Made by a program: the position numbers and the translations under genes. Below, one piece after another: positions 37,052-46,105 of a DNA stretch of 64,000 nt; the stretch's first letter is position 1; every line of letters begins with the position of its first letter. This DNA is from Chryseobacterium indologenes (lineage in GTDB: Bacteria > Bacteroidota > Bacteroidia > Flavobacteriales > Weeksellaceae): contig NZ_CP074372.1 in assembly GCF_018362995.1 (NCBI RefSeq), forward strand, positions 2,418,001-2,482,000, in the 5' to 3' direction. A model generated the notes under the pieces. That model saw nothing but the letters and a program-made list of their open reading frames with translations, searched no databases and was not told where the DNA came from.

Positions 37052-37438
37052 CTAGAAAAATTTCTCCAGCCAGTCACTTTCCAGACGTTTAATCTTCTTG
37101 GTTTCCGGATCGAACAGAATCCATAGTGTACTTGAATCTACCACAAGTTCATCATTACAGTAAAATTCAACTTTTCTTGGCTGTTTGGCACCTTCAGGAG
37201 CCATTGGATAGGTCCTTACTGTGATCGTATCATTCAGATAAACCTGTTTTTTATATTGGATATGATGATCCAGAAGCATCCAGGCATCGTTTACATATTC
37301 TGTTTGATGTTTTAGAAGATCCCAGTGTTCTGCTGCCACTTCTTCCACCCAGTGCACATATTGTACATTATTTACATGATTGTTCTGATCAATATGCTCT
37401 TCCGTTACCTGGATCTGTTTTTCGTACATTAAATTCAT
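37052..37438 (-). CDS. Acyl-CoA thioesterase, hotdog fold
   Basis: This 128-residue protein has the 4HBT signature HIDQNNHVNNVQYVHWVEEVA near residues 15-35, followed by the hotdog beta sheet (YKKQVYLNDTITVRTYP, RKVEFYCNDELV). It resembles FcbC/YbgC-type thioesterases. The Met at 37429 is an alternative start. The substrate is unknown. It lies next to the peptide cluster but on its outer side, and nothing shows it belongs to it. Confidence 0.85.
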   Translation of the reverse strand: MNLMYEKQIQVTEEHIDQNNHVNNVQYVHWVEEVAAEHWDLLKHQTEYVNDAWMLLDHHIQYKKQVYLNDTITVRTYPMAPEGAKQPRKVEFYCNDELVVDSSTLWILFDPETKKIKRLESDWLEKFF

Positions 37439-37521
37439 TCTCCTGAAAGTTTACTCAAATTTATCATTTTAAAACAGAACTTTCTCGGGATTAAATAATA
37501 TTTGGGCTTTTCTTCTATAGC

Positions 37522-39324
37522 TTATAAAATATTTTTATGGATTTTTTTGTTGTTACTTTTGATCATAAATCTTAAAAAAAGTTTAAGCTTAGAAAGTTCA
37601 ATTATTTCATTTTCAGAACTATAAAATTCAGAAAGTCTGATTTCGAAGTCTGTAATGCTGGTATCCGGGCTATAAGAAATGATAATCAGGCTTACCCATT
37701 CTGAAATTTGTCTGTCTATCTCTGTCGAAAGATCTTTTACTTTAATTTCACGCAATAATTGTAAGCCGGGTTCAAAACCTTTTTTTATGATCCGTGTCAA
37801 TATCTGATTGATAATTTCCAGCAGCATAAAATACCTTAAATGAGCCGGAGCTTTTTTTAATAAGCTTATATCATATCCATCAGCATGGATCGGAAGCTCA
37901 AAATTCAATAAATAATTAATATTTGCCATAGTAGTTTCTCTCCATTTTTCCATATCATTTACAGCTAAATATACAGTAGACATATTCATCAGCATTTGGG
38001 ATATATGCAATGAAAGAATTTCTATTGACCGATAGGTATCCAGCTCTATACTATATCTGATTCCATCCTTCGTTATATTTAGTGCTTCTTCGTTATTATT
38101 TAATTTGAAAGACAAATATGATTTGTTGGACGTTATAAATGTCTGTATGAAATTGTATGAAAAACCGCTTTGTGGGAGAAGCTGTGCCGAAATTTTATCT
38201 GCATAGGCAAAGATATCTCCTGCCTCAATCAATTTACCTGCCTTCGCATGGCTAAAACCTCTGTAATATTGATTATTAAGATAGAAAATAGCCATATATT
38301 CTGAGCAATCGGGAACATTAAGAACAATCATATCATCCACATGTTTCAGGAAGTCTGATTTCAGAATCAGATTGTTACTTACCCCAGCCAGATGGTTTGA
38401 GGACTCCTCTTCCTTTTCTTTGTCGAAGTTTCTCAATTGAATATTTTTAAAGGAGGGGCATTCTACTGCAGCTTCTTCAAAATATCCTCCACAAGTGGGC
38501 AAAACAGAACAGTTTATACAGTTTTTATTAATTTTTTCATTTCTAATAAAATCCGATAATCTATGATAATCAACAATAAATCCTGATATGGGTAATTCTT
38601 TTATATCATGATGGGCAGTCAATAAGACAGACAGGCCGTTCATTGTTTTTGGTCCTGTAAGCTGATGACCGTAAATACTCATAATAGCGGGATTGATTTC
38701 TTTAAATGAAATTTTTTCTCCAGAGGATAAAGCCTCATTAATTTCAGATTCATTAACATTATAAATCATTCTATGAGAATATATCCGTTTTTCTTCATCA
38801 AATCCTCTGACAGACTTATAAATATTAATTTTATTGCTAAAAGAATTAATTTTTTCTTTCTCAAGCCTCAAAATGGCTATATTTTCAAATTCTTTGGAAT
38901 ATTTACGCAGACCTTCTTTTATAAAGGCCAGGTTTTTCTTGTTTTGAAGTGCAAAGAGTAAACAAATATCATGATATGAAACTTTCTTAAGCGATTGAAA
39001 GATATTCTGAAAAATGTCCGTTGAAAAATGGGCATCATCAAAAACCAACGTCAATTTATTTAATCCTTGTAAATGATTAGCTATGAACTCTTTTTCATCT
39101 ATAATATCAGGCACTAAAATAGCTTTATCAATAAGTTCCTTTACTATTTTTGCATCTATAAGACTGAATGAACCTGTAAGCAACAGTTTATAATTTTCTC
39201 TGCTTATTAGTATCCTTTTATGAGATATAGAAGAATGGAGGTAAACATGGTCTACCCCGTCTTCATAAACTTCCAAAAATCTGGATAATCTGAACAAATT
39301 ATTGATTGATTCGGTTGACTTCAT
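37522..39324 (-). CDS. SPASM-only (pseudo-radical-SAM) protein with helical C-terminal half
   Basis: This 600-residue protein has no CxxxCxxC motif. It does carry a SPASM-type cluster motif at residues 269-289 (CINCSVLPTCGGYFEE and then Cys289). Residues about 300-600 are helical, with repeats that look TPR-like (AGKLIEAGDIFAYADKISA, YLSFKLNNNEEALNITKDG). Pseudo-rSAM proteins beside a true radical SAM maturase are known in Bacteroidota peptide systems, where they probably bind substrate or maturase. It overlaps the TonB-type gene by 26 bases and ends the minus arm of the cluster. Confidence 0.75.
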   Translation of the reverse strand: MKSTESINNLFRLSRFLEVYEDGVDHVYLHSSISHKRILISRENYKLLLTGSFSLIDAKIVKELIDKAILVPDIIDEKEFIANHLQGLNKLTLVFDDAHFSTDIFQNIFQSLKKVSYHDICLLFALQNKKNLAFIKEGLRKYSKEFENIAILRLEKEKINSFSNKINIYKSVRGFDEEKRIYSHRMIYNVNESEINEALSSGEKISFKEINPAIMSIYGHQLTGPKTMNGLSVLLTAHHDIKELPISGFIVDYHRLSDFIRNEKINKNCINCSVLPTCGGYFEEAAVECPSFKNIQLRNFDKEKEEESSNHLAGVSNNLILKSDFLKHVDDMIVLNVPDCSEYMAIFYLNNQYYRGFSHAKAGKLIEAGDIFAYADKISAQLLPQSGFSYNFIQTFITSNKSYLSFKLNNNEEALNITKDGIRYSIELDTYRSIEILSLHISQMLMNMSTVYLAVNDMEKWRETTMANINYLLNFELPIHADGYDISLLKKAPAHLRYFMLLEIINQILTRIIKKGFEPGLQLLREIKVKDLSTEIDRQISEWVSLIIISYSPDTSITDFEIRLSEFYSSENEIIELSKLKLFLRFMIKSNNKKIHKNIL

Positions 39325-41695
39325 TGCTATTTGTAGATTGTATCTGCTCTCTGTTTGTATTTTTCTTTCCTTTTGAAAAGTTATAAGACATCCTCAAAGA
39401 GACACTTCTTATTGCTAATCTATTTTCAATTTGTCTGTTGAAATCTGTTTCATTTACATTAACTCTGATACGCTTAATATTAAACGGATCATTAAAACTT
39501 AAATTGACATTCAGCTTATTTTTAAAAAAGGATTTCCTGAATGACATATTGACCACAGCCTGCGGGGCAAGATCGTAAACACTATAGAAAGATCTTGCAA
39601 AATAGCTTCCATTAATTTCTATAAAAAAATCATCCTTAATTTTGAATGTATTATTGATTCTGATATAAGGTGTTGCTTTTTCATAAGATTGGGGATGAGC
39701 ATTGTTCACTTTGATTCTTCTATAGACAATATTCGCATAGGCATTAAAATTCCACCATTTATAAATATCAAAAAAAGTACTGAAGGATGCCAAATACATT
39801 TCTTCATCATTAATGTTATCATAAGAAGAAATAGTTTGCGAATTGACATTCGTTACAAAAATATTATTAATTACATCCGTACTCCTTTGATAAAGCAATG
39901 TGAAATTATGCTTTTTATTAAGCAGATAATTCAGTTCAAAACTATTAGAGAAATAGGGTTTTAGGAAAGGATTCCCTTTTGATATAAAAAACGGATCTTC
40001 AATATTTTCAAAGGGATTCAGCAGTTTGTAAGGAGGTCTGGTAATTCTTCTTCCATAGGAGAAATTCAGAGTATTATCATCTGAGGGTTTATATTCCACA
40101 AAAACGGAAGGAAAGAGATCCCATCTATTTTGAGAGAACGATTCTGAAGTGGTTATTGAATTGGCATTATAGTTTGTATTTTCTACTCTTAAGCCCAAAT
40201 TCATTCCCCACTTGCCCCACTTTTTATTTATACTTGAATAGAAAGCCAAAAGCTTTTCATCATAAACAAAATCATTTGAAAGTATGGGGTTAAACACTTG
40301 ATTCAGGCCATCAAAAAACTGTATACTGTTATTGGTTTTAGAAATTACATATTTTGATCCCAGCTGTGCTGTCAATTCATTTTTAAAAACTTTATTATAA
40401 TCAAGATTAAAGGTGTGAATGTTTATTTTTAAAGGGTTTTTTATAGATAAATAGGTACCTGGTCTCATAATCTGATTATTTTTATTAAAAAAATTATTGT
40501 CCAGATAGGATTCCTGATGATTATTGTAACTGATGAAATTGTATCCCGCGTCTATTTTACTTCCCAACGAGTCTATTTTATATCTGTAGAATGTGTTAAA
40601 TGTTTGATTTCTCAGCGTTAAAGGTTTCTCATTCTTTGTCACATAAATAGAATCTACATTAAAATCTGATGTATTCTTGATTGAGTTTGTAGACACTCCT
40701 GTTGTTGTTCCACTCCAATAGCTTAAAATGTAATTGGCTCCAATAACATTTTTTTCATTAATATTATAATCCAGTCCTGCACTAAGGTTATGGGCTCCTA
40801 TTTTTTCTTTATAATCTTCGTGCTGATTGAGCTGAATTGGTCTATTAAAAAAAGTCTGTCTATCATGATTATCCACAAATCCCCTCCCGGTTCCATAGGT
40901 ATAGTTAGCTTGTGTAATGATTTTTTTCTTTCGATAAACCAGCATCATTCCAGCGTTCCACTGAAAATGTCTGTGCTGTTGCAGCTCATTATATACTGTA
41001 CCGCTCAACCCGTATTTATAATTGCTTTTTGTATTGATATTAATAATGGCTCCTTTAGTGGACGCATCGAATTCAGCCGAAGGAACTGAGCTGATTTCAA
41101 TATTTTTAATGGATTCTGAAGGTATGGATTTTAGATAATCCATCAATTCTCTTCCACCTAATTGTATTTTTCTTCCATCCATATAAACCGTCACAGATTC
41201 ATTTCCCCTGAATGTTATATTTCCGATATTATCTGTTTGAATTTCAGGGGAAATATTTAATAGCCGATAGGTATCCTGCCCAACTTTATAAACACTATTT
41301 TCTACATTAATAATGGTCTTATTAATTTTCTTTTCCAGAAGCGGTTTTACAATCACAATTTTGTCTATCAGTATTGTATTCTGATAGGTTGTAATGGCTC
41401 CAAGATCTATAGATTCATTATTAATTTCCAAAGTCTCATTATGTGCAGCGGTACTTTTATGCTGAATCCTTAAAGCATACTTTCCATTTGGAAGATTTCC
41501 AAGAGTAAATTTCCCGTTATCATCGGTAACCGTTGCTTTTACAAGTACGGAATCTGATTTTGTACTAAGAATAACTTCTGCAGATGATACTGGAGAACCG
41601 TTTTCTCTTATTACTTTGCCGAAAGCTGAATATTCCTGAGAATATACAGTCTGAATGATACTAAGAAATAAAAATAGAGACAGAATATTTCTCAT
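39299..41695 (-). CDS. TonB-dependent receptor-like outer-membrane protein of the peptide cluster
   Basis: This 798-residue protein has a signal peptide (LSLFLFLSIIQTVYS), a carboxypeptidase-like regulatory domain (AFGKVIRENGSPVSSAEVIL), a plug-type domain (VTVYMDGRKIQLGGRELMDYL) and a large beta barrel ending SLRMSYNFSKGKK. It reads like the OMP_b-brl_3 type of TonB-associated barrels. It starts 3 bases after the carrier-protein stop codon, which ties it to the peptide operon. It may take the product or a precursor across the outer membrane, or serve as receptor. Confidence 0.85.
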   Translation of the reverse strand: MRNILSLFLFLSIIQTVYSQEYSAFGKVIRENGSPVSSAEVILSTKSDSVLVKATVTDDNGKFTLGNLPNGKYALRIQHKSTAAHNETLEINNESIDLGAITTYQNTILIDKIVIVKPLLEKKINKTIINVENSVYKVGQDTYRLLNISPEIQTDNIGNITFRGNESVTVYMDGRKIQLGGRELMDYLKSIPSESIKNIEISSVPSAEFDASTKGAIININTKSNYKYGLSGTVYNELQQHRHFQWNAGMMLVYRKKKIITQANYTYGTGRGFVDNHDRQTFFNRPIQLNQHEDYKEKIGAHNLSAGLDYNINEKNVIGANYILSYWSGTTTGVSTNSIKNTSDFNVDSIYVTKNEKPLTLRNQTFNTFYRYKIDSLGSKIDAGYNFISYNNHQESYLDNNFFNKNNQIMRPGTYLSIKNPLKINIHTFNLDYNKVFKNELTAQLGSKYVISKTNNSIQFFDGLNQVFNPILSNDFVYDEKLLAFYSSINKKWGKWGMNLGLRVENTNYNANSITTSESFSQNRWDLFPSVFVEYKPSDDNTLNFSYGRRITRPPYKLLNPFENIEDPFFISKGNPFLKPYFSNSFELNYLLNKKHNFTLLYQRSTDVINNIFVTNVNSQTISSYDNINDEEMYLASFSTFFDIYKWWNFNAYANIVYRRIKVNNAHPQSYEKATPYIRINNTFKIKDDFFIEINGSYFARSFYSVYDLAPQAVVNMSFRKSFFKNKLNVNLSFNDPFNIKRIRVNVNETDFNRQIENRLAIRSVSLRMSYNFSKGKKNTNREQIQSTNSNEVNRINQ

Positions 41696-41698
41696 ACT

Positions 41699-41962
41699 TT
41701 AAACCAGAGCAAGATGTTTTTTTATAATATTTTCAACGAGTTCAGTACTGGAGAAAAAATTGACATCCAATTCATCATCCTCAAATTCTATTGAGAATTC
41801 GTCTTCAAGTGATGATATAAAAACCAAAGCCAGCATAGATTCTGATGTCAATAGTTGTAATCTTTCCTGATCGTTTTCACATCCTTCAAAAATGTCCTGA
41901 TATTCGCTTTGAGTCAAATCTTGTAAGATATCACTGATTTTTTGTTTTATATTGATTTCCAT
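41699..41962 (-). CDS. Acyl-carrier-like protein
   Basis: This acidic 87-residue protein has the four-helix carrier layout. The phosphopantetheine motif DSL appears as ESM (Ser42 in LTSESMLALVF), followed by the helix II pattern ISSLEDEFSIEFEDDELD that matches carrier proteins (xxLExxFxIxIxDxD). The Ser would take a phosphopantetheine arm; no transferase is encoded nearby. Its place between the cupin-like and TonB-type genes, and the condensation-like gene on the other arm, suggest an acyl or aminoacyl step in the peptide pathway. Confidence 0.72.
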   Translation of the reverse strand: MEINIKQKISDILQDLTQSEYQDIFEGCENDQERLQLLTSESMLALVFISSLEDEFSIEFEDDELDVNFFSSTELVENIIKKHLALV

Positions 41963-42010
41963 ATTTTTTTTGTTTTTTACACTACTTTTATTTTGAAAGC
42001 TGAAATGAGA

Positions 42011-42673
42011 CTATTGACTTAGTTTTTCAAAATTGCTTTTAATTATTGTTTCTAGATGTTTAGCTTCTTCTTTACTGCCTTTTCTAAGAGCTATTCTCAC
42101 ATTGTCATAATTAATCTCGTTGATAAAATTCTGCTGGTATGCCGCAGTGTCTTCTACATTAATGTGCATATGATAATTGTTCCCTGGGATGTAAATTAAG
42201 TCTCCCGGTTCCTGAATAGCATAAAATGGTTTGATTAAATTTTCAGAAATATTCTCATTAATATTTCCTATATCTTCCACGTGATATTTAGATCTATTAT
42301 TACTTATTTCAGCATTAAATGTTGCTGGATATATAAGCCACAACTTTCTTCCAGACAACAAATAATTCCACTTATCTTTGCTAAACTCTTCACGATCTAA
42401 AGCTGAAAATGTATCTTTCTCTTCAGATAGGATATTAAATTTTTCTTCTGATAGCCAACATCTGAAAATATTCAAAATTGCTTCGGTATGATCACCTGAT
42501 GGGCTTTCATTTTCTGATTTAAATGCATTTTTAAAAACTACCGGTATGCCTCTATACCCATAATTATCATTAAAATAATTTTTATTTACAAACTCTCTAT
42601 CATCATTGGTTAATGACTGACAGCCGTTTACTATTTTGTTGATGTCTATTTTCATATTACAATAAGGTTTCAA
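42011..42673 (-). CDS. JmjC/cupin_8-like protein lacking the usual HxD iron pair
   Basis: This 220-residue protein has RGIPVVFKNAF (residues 41-51, the usual start of cupin-like JmjC proteins), WNYLLSGRKLWLIYPA (102-117) and EPGDLIYIPGNNYHMHI (155-171) with the distal His168. The segment where HxD is expected reads ALDREEFSKDKW, with no His. This could mean a changed metal site or a non-catalytic binding role. The Met at 42655 is an alternative start. It starts just after the S8 fusion gene and is in the same operon. Confidence 0.68.
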   Translation of the reverse strand: MKPYCNMKIDINKIVNGCQSLTNDDREFVNKNYFNDNYGYRGIPVVFKNAFKSENESPSGDHTEAILNIFRCWLSEEKFNILSEEKDTFSALDREEFSKDKWNYLLSGRKLWLIYPATFNAEISNNRSKYHVEDIGNINENISENLIKPFYAIQEPGDLIYIPGNNYHMHINVEDTAAYQQNFINEINYDNVRIALRKGSKEEAKHLETIIKSNFEKLSQ

Positions 42674-42678
42674 TGTTC

Positions 42679-44589
42679 CTACATTACTTCTTCTTTTTCT
42701 TTTGCAAAGAAATTTACAATCTCATCTACAATGATGTTGTGATGGTTTTCATCTTTAATATTAATGACTTTCTTACCCAATTTTTCGGTAAAATAAATGA
42801 GCTTTTCATTATATTCCTCTTCATCTATCTTATCAAAAGACACGATGGTTTTATATCCATGATGGAATTTATACTGCCAAGGTGTCAGCACAAAAAACAA
42901 TACTTCTGTTTCAACAAATGATTTTATGGTGTTTACCGTTCTCTGTATCACATCAATGGAGTCACTGGGACTAATTGTACATACAATAGCATCAGGATAA
43001 AATGATTTTACATAAATTAATTTTTCAGGAGGCAACGAGTCATTAACAGGATGTAATGGAAGTATCCCTCCCTGACTTCCTGTAATAATGATGTCAGGTT
43101 CTTCGTTTAATTCTATGCTTTGGCTTAAAAGCCTTAATGATTTATTCCATTCTCTAAGATCTACCGATACTGTTCCATTATGCCCTATTGGAAAAACACA
43201 GGAAGAATTGAGAAGAATCCCCTGAGGTTCGGTAGAGATGTGTGATACTTTGTATCCTTCTTTTTCCAATACTTTTCTCATGATCATCTGTGTTGTAAAT
43301 TTTCCCTGTCTACTGTTTGTTCCTACAACACAGATAGAAGGTCTCTTCAACGCAACATAATCAACATTTCTATAGAGGAAATCTTTTTTATCATTATCAA
43401 AAGAGGTTAAAAACAATTTCCCAGTATAGGCATGCTCATCATCATTGATAACCTGATTAATAATATCATATACAGCTTTATCCCACACAATAAAATTCTT
43501 ATTTCTTTTGATACATTCTTTGATCAGAGTAAAACCAAAGAAGGAGTTGGAATCAGATAATTTATCAAGAAAATACCCAATTACAATGGTGTCAAAAAGA
43601 TCAAAGTGTTCAGGGTTTAAGGCCTTTGTAATAAAATTAATACCCTTTTCCTGTAAGAGCTCCATGGTGTTATCTAATTTGATACTTCTTGGAGAACCGA
43701 TTGCTAAAGTTAAGTTTGAATTTAAATATTCTCTAAACTCAATTAACGTCTTCATTTCTTTCTCTTCGAAAGGAAAAATTGCAAAATTTTCAACTGATTT
43801 GTCAAGGGTAAAAACTTCTTGAAAAGTGCGTTCTTCTTTTGCGGATATATTTTCATGATCTACTCTTAGCTGATCATGTTTTGTAAGACTTATCGTATTA
43901 TTATCAGAATTTCCGGATATCCAATTATTCAGTTCGTCTCTGGTTTTCCATTCTCCTTTTTCGTAAGCATCAGCCAATATCGCTGTAAAATGTGCTGTGG
44001 CTAAACTTGTCCCGGTACTAAACTGATATTTATTCTGTGGTACGGCAACTCTTTGAAAACCTCCTTTTGCAAGAATATTAACAAAAGAATCCTGTCCCAA
44101 AAATCTAAAGCTTTCTTTACTTTTTACAATTCCGGAGCCTACTGCAAATACTGATTTAAAATTTGCCGGAAAACACAGGCTATCATGTTTATAATATGCT
44201 GAAGCAACTACAATTACCCCTTTATCAAAAGCAAACTGACAGGCTTCTTTTAATTGTACGGAAGGATTATTTGTATTGACTCCCATGCTAATATTCAAAA
44301 TTTTAGCATCAGTATGATTTGTTAAATATTCAATAGCTTCAACCAATAAATCTTCTGACAATGAATGATCAAATGATTCAATTTTTACAACAATGATTTT
44401 GGACAGGGGAGAATTTTTGTGAATAATAGATGTAATCCCTGTCCCATGTCCTTTATTGTCTGAAAATCTGTCTTTTACCGTAATAATTTCATTATTGGCA
44501 TTTTTATAAATGGTGAGTCCCTCTATTTCTAAATCAACAAAGCGCTTATGATTTCTATCGCACCCTGTATCAATAATTCCTATTGTCAT
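42679..44589 (-). CDS. Subtilase (S8) fused to a DUF1611/DgcN-like P-loop domain
   Basis: This 636-residue protein has no signal peptide, so it is cytoplasmic. The N-terminal subtilase has the triad Asp7 (GIIDTGCD), His48 (NKGHGTG) and Ser195 (STGTSLATAH). The oxyanion Asn of AAGN seems to be replaced (VVASAYYKHDS). The C-terminal half (residues about 290-625) has Walker A-like VVGTNSRQGKFTT, STEPQGILL and IITGSQGGILPLHP, which match the DUF1611 family (DgcN-like acyltransferases). It would cut the precursor leader and may act on the freed amine. It lies 12 bases after the maturase gene. Confidence 0.82.
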   Translation of the reverse strand: MTIGIIDTGCDRNHKRFVDLEIEGLTIYKNANNEIITVKDRFSDNKGHGTGITSIIHKNSPLSKIIVVKIESFDHSLSEDLLVEAIEYLTNHTDAKILNISMGVNTNNPSVQLKEACQFAFDKGVIVVASAYYKHDSLCFPANFKSVFAVGSGIVKSKESFRFLGQDSFVNILAKGGFQRVAVPQNKYQFSTGTSLATAHFTAILADAYEKGEWKTRDELNNWISGNSDNNTISLTKHDQLRVDHENISAKEERTFQEVFTLDKSVENFAIFPFEEKEMKTLIEFREYLNSNLTLAIGSPRSIKLDNTMELLQEKGINFITKALNPEHFDLFDTIVIGYFLDKLSDSNSFFGFTLIKECIKRNKNFIVWDKAVYDIINQVINDDEHAYTGKLFLTSFDNDKKDFLYRNVDYVALKRPSICVVGTNSRQGKFTTQMIMRKVLEKEGYKVSHISTEPQGILLNSSCVFPIGHNGTVSVDLREWNKSLRLLSQSIELNEEPDIIITGSQGGILPLHPVNDSLPPEKLIYVKSFYPDAIVCTISPSDSIDVIQRTVNTIKSFVETEVLFFVLTPWQYKFHHGYKTIVSFDKIDEEEYNEKLIYFTEKLGKKVINIKDENHHNIIVDEIVNFFAKEKEEVM

Positions 44590-44601
44590 TATACTGCTGT
44601 A

Positions 44602-46047
44602 TTATTTATTAGAATGTCCGGAATTAAAGGAATCTGTTCTCTGTGGCGCCGTTATCGTTTCCGGTTGTTCAGACATTCTCAGGTATTGTGTTTTTAGATA
44701 GTTCTCCAACTTATATTTCCATGGTGTACATTCTGGTACTGCTTTTTTTATGGCTTCATATGAACATGAAATCTTATCACAAATTGGAAGATAGCTGCAG
44801 TTTCTGCATACATCGCTGTGGGTATATCTATTAAAAGCAGAATATTTCTGAAATCTGTCAGGGTTATAAGGTTCAAAGACATTTGTAGGTGCCTTGGAAT
44901 CATCATGAATAGTTTCCCAGCATTTGTGTACATAGCCGTTAGGATCTATAACTAGGCTGATAGGTGATGCCCATGTAGCACAAGTAGACTGATACATTGG
45001 TAAATCCCATTTTAGCTTTGCAGTCTTTCTGTTTAATTCTGAAGCCCAGTCATTATATCTACTGATTAATTCAAGTCTGAAATTTTGTTTAAATTCAAAA
45101 TATTCATCCACACTCATTCGCTTGTTTCCTTCTTCTTCGGACAGATCTATTTCTTCATAAGATCTTAACCATGCCGGATCAAAATGAATCTGGGTATTTT
45201 TCTGGGGCCATATTCCATATTCATAAAAGTCATCAAGAAGAGTAGGAATACTCTCTGCCACCTCCTTATCAATATTGAGCCTAATGGTAAAGCTTAGCTC
45301 TTTGCTGTCTATTTCTGCAATATTTCGCAGTATTTTAAAATAATTTTCTCCTTTTGTCTGTTTTAAAGGTCTTTTTCTATCATGAACGTCTCTAGCTCCG
45401 TCTATCGTTATCTGAGCTGTTTTCACACCACTTCTGATAAGCATATCCGCATTTTTTTTATTCAGATATATGCCATTGGTAATAACATTTGCGTCATACT
45501 TTAGGTTAAAAGTCTGTGCCAGATTTCTTAAATCTACAGATAGATCTTCTATGGCTTTCACATTAATCAAAGGCTCACCTCCGTACCAGGTTACAGAAAG
45601 GGTATGAACTTTTTTTCCAGAATTGGTAACTATCTGACTAATGTAGTCTACGATTCCTTTTTTAACCTTGTCATCCTTAAGGGTATGATTGGGTTTTATA
45701 AATTCAAAACAGTAAGAACATCCCATATTACAGGTAATAGTAGTACCAATGGTAAGATTGATGACTCCTGCATTTTTAAACTGGGTATCATTTACATTTT
45801 TTTCCAATAAATTTAAAACATCAAAATCACTGTCTATCAAATATTCTTTTTCAGACAGGTCATTAATAAAATCCTGAGAATAATTTTCAGAATCCGCATG
45901 TTTCATCATTGCTATGCCACTCAGTTGAATGCCATCATTATAAGTAAGTACATCCAGGCCGCCCGTAAGAGTATTATATAGCAAAAACTCTTCTCTTTCC
46001 TCAACAGGAACCAGGATATTAAAAGGGTTATTTTTAATTAGTGACAT
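44602..46047 (-). CDS. Radical SAM/SPASM peptide maturase
   Basis: This 481-residue protein has the radical SAM motif TCNMGCSYC (Cys106, 110, 113), the SAM-binding WYGGEPL at 154-160, and a SPASM domain with seven Cys (356, 376, 414, 417, 423, 428, 440) able to hold two extra iron-sulfur clusters. Residues 1-95 could be a leader-recognition domain. Such enzymes form carbon-carbon or thioether links in ribosomal peptides. It lies directly downstream of five precursor genes and a stem-loop. The exact bond type is not predictable from sequence alone. Confidence 0.9.
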   Translation of the reverse strand: MSLIKNNPFNILVPVEEREEFLLYNTLTGGLDVLTYNDGIQLSGIAMMKHADSENYSQDFINDLSEKEYLIDSDFDVLNLLEKNVNDTQFKNAGVINLTIGTTITCNMGCSYCFEFIKPNHTLKDDKVKKGIVDYISQIVTNSGKKVHTLSVTWYGGEPLINVKAIEDLSVDLRNLAQTFNLKYDANVITNGIYLNKKNADMLIRSGVKTAQITIDGARDVHDRKRPLKQTKGENYFKILRNIAEIDSKELSFTIRLNIDKEVAESIPTLLDDFYEYGIWPQKNTQIHFDPAWLRSYEEIDLSEEEGNKRMSVDEYFEFKQNFRLELISRYNDWASELNRKTAKLKWDLPMYQSTCATWASPISLVIDPNGYVHKCWETIHDDSKAPTNVFEPYNPDRFQKYSAFNRYTHSDVCRNCSYLPICDKISCSYEAIKKAVPECTPWKYKLENYLKTQYLRMSEQPETITAPQRTDSFNSGHSNK

Positions 46048-46079
46048 AATAATTAGATTAGTGATTTTAGTAATTTTAA

Positions 46080-46099
46080 GTAAATACAGCCCTATTTAC
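46080..46099 (-). promoter_or_regulatory. Stem-loop between precursor array and maturase
   Basis: Perfect 7-base stem GTAAATA / TATTTAC with loop CAGCCC (plus-strand reading). It sits 7 bases after the last precursor stop and 33 bases before the maturase start. It may lower read-through or protect precursor mRNA so that substrate exceeds enzyme. It lacks a strong T run, so it is at best a partial terminator. Confidence 0.55.
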
Positions 46100-46105
46100 A
46101 AATTT

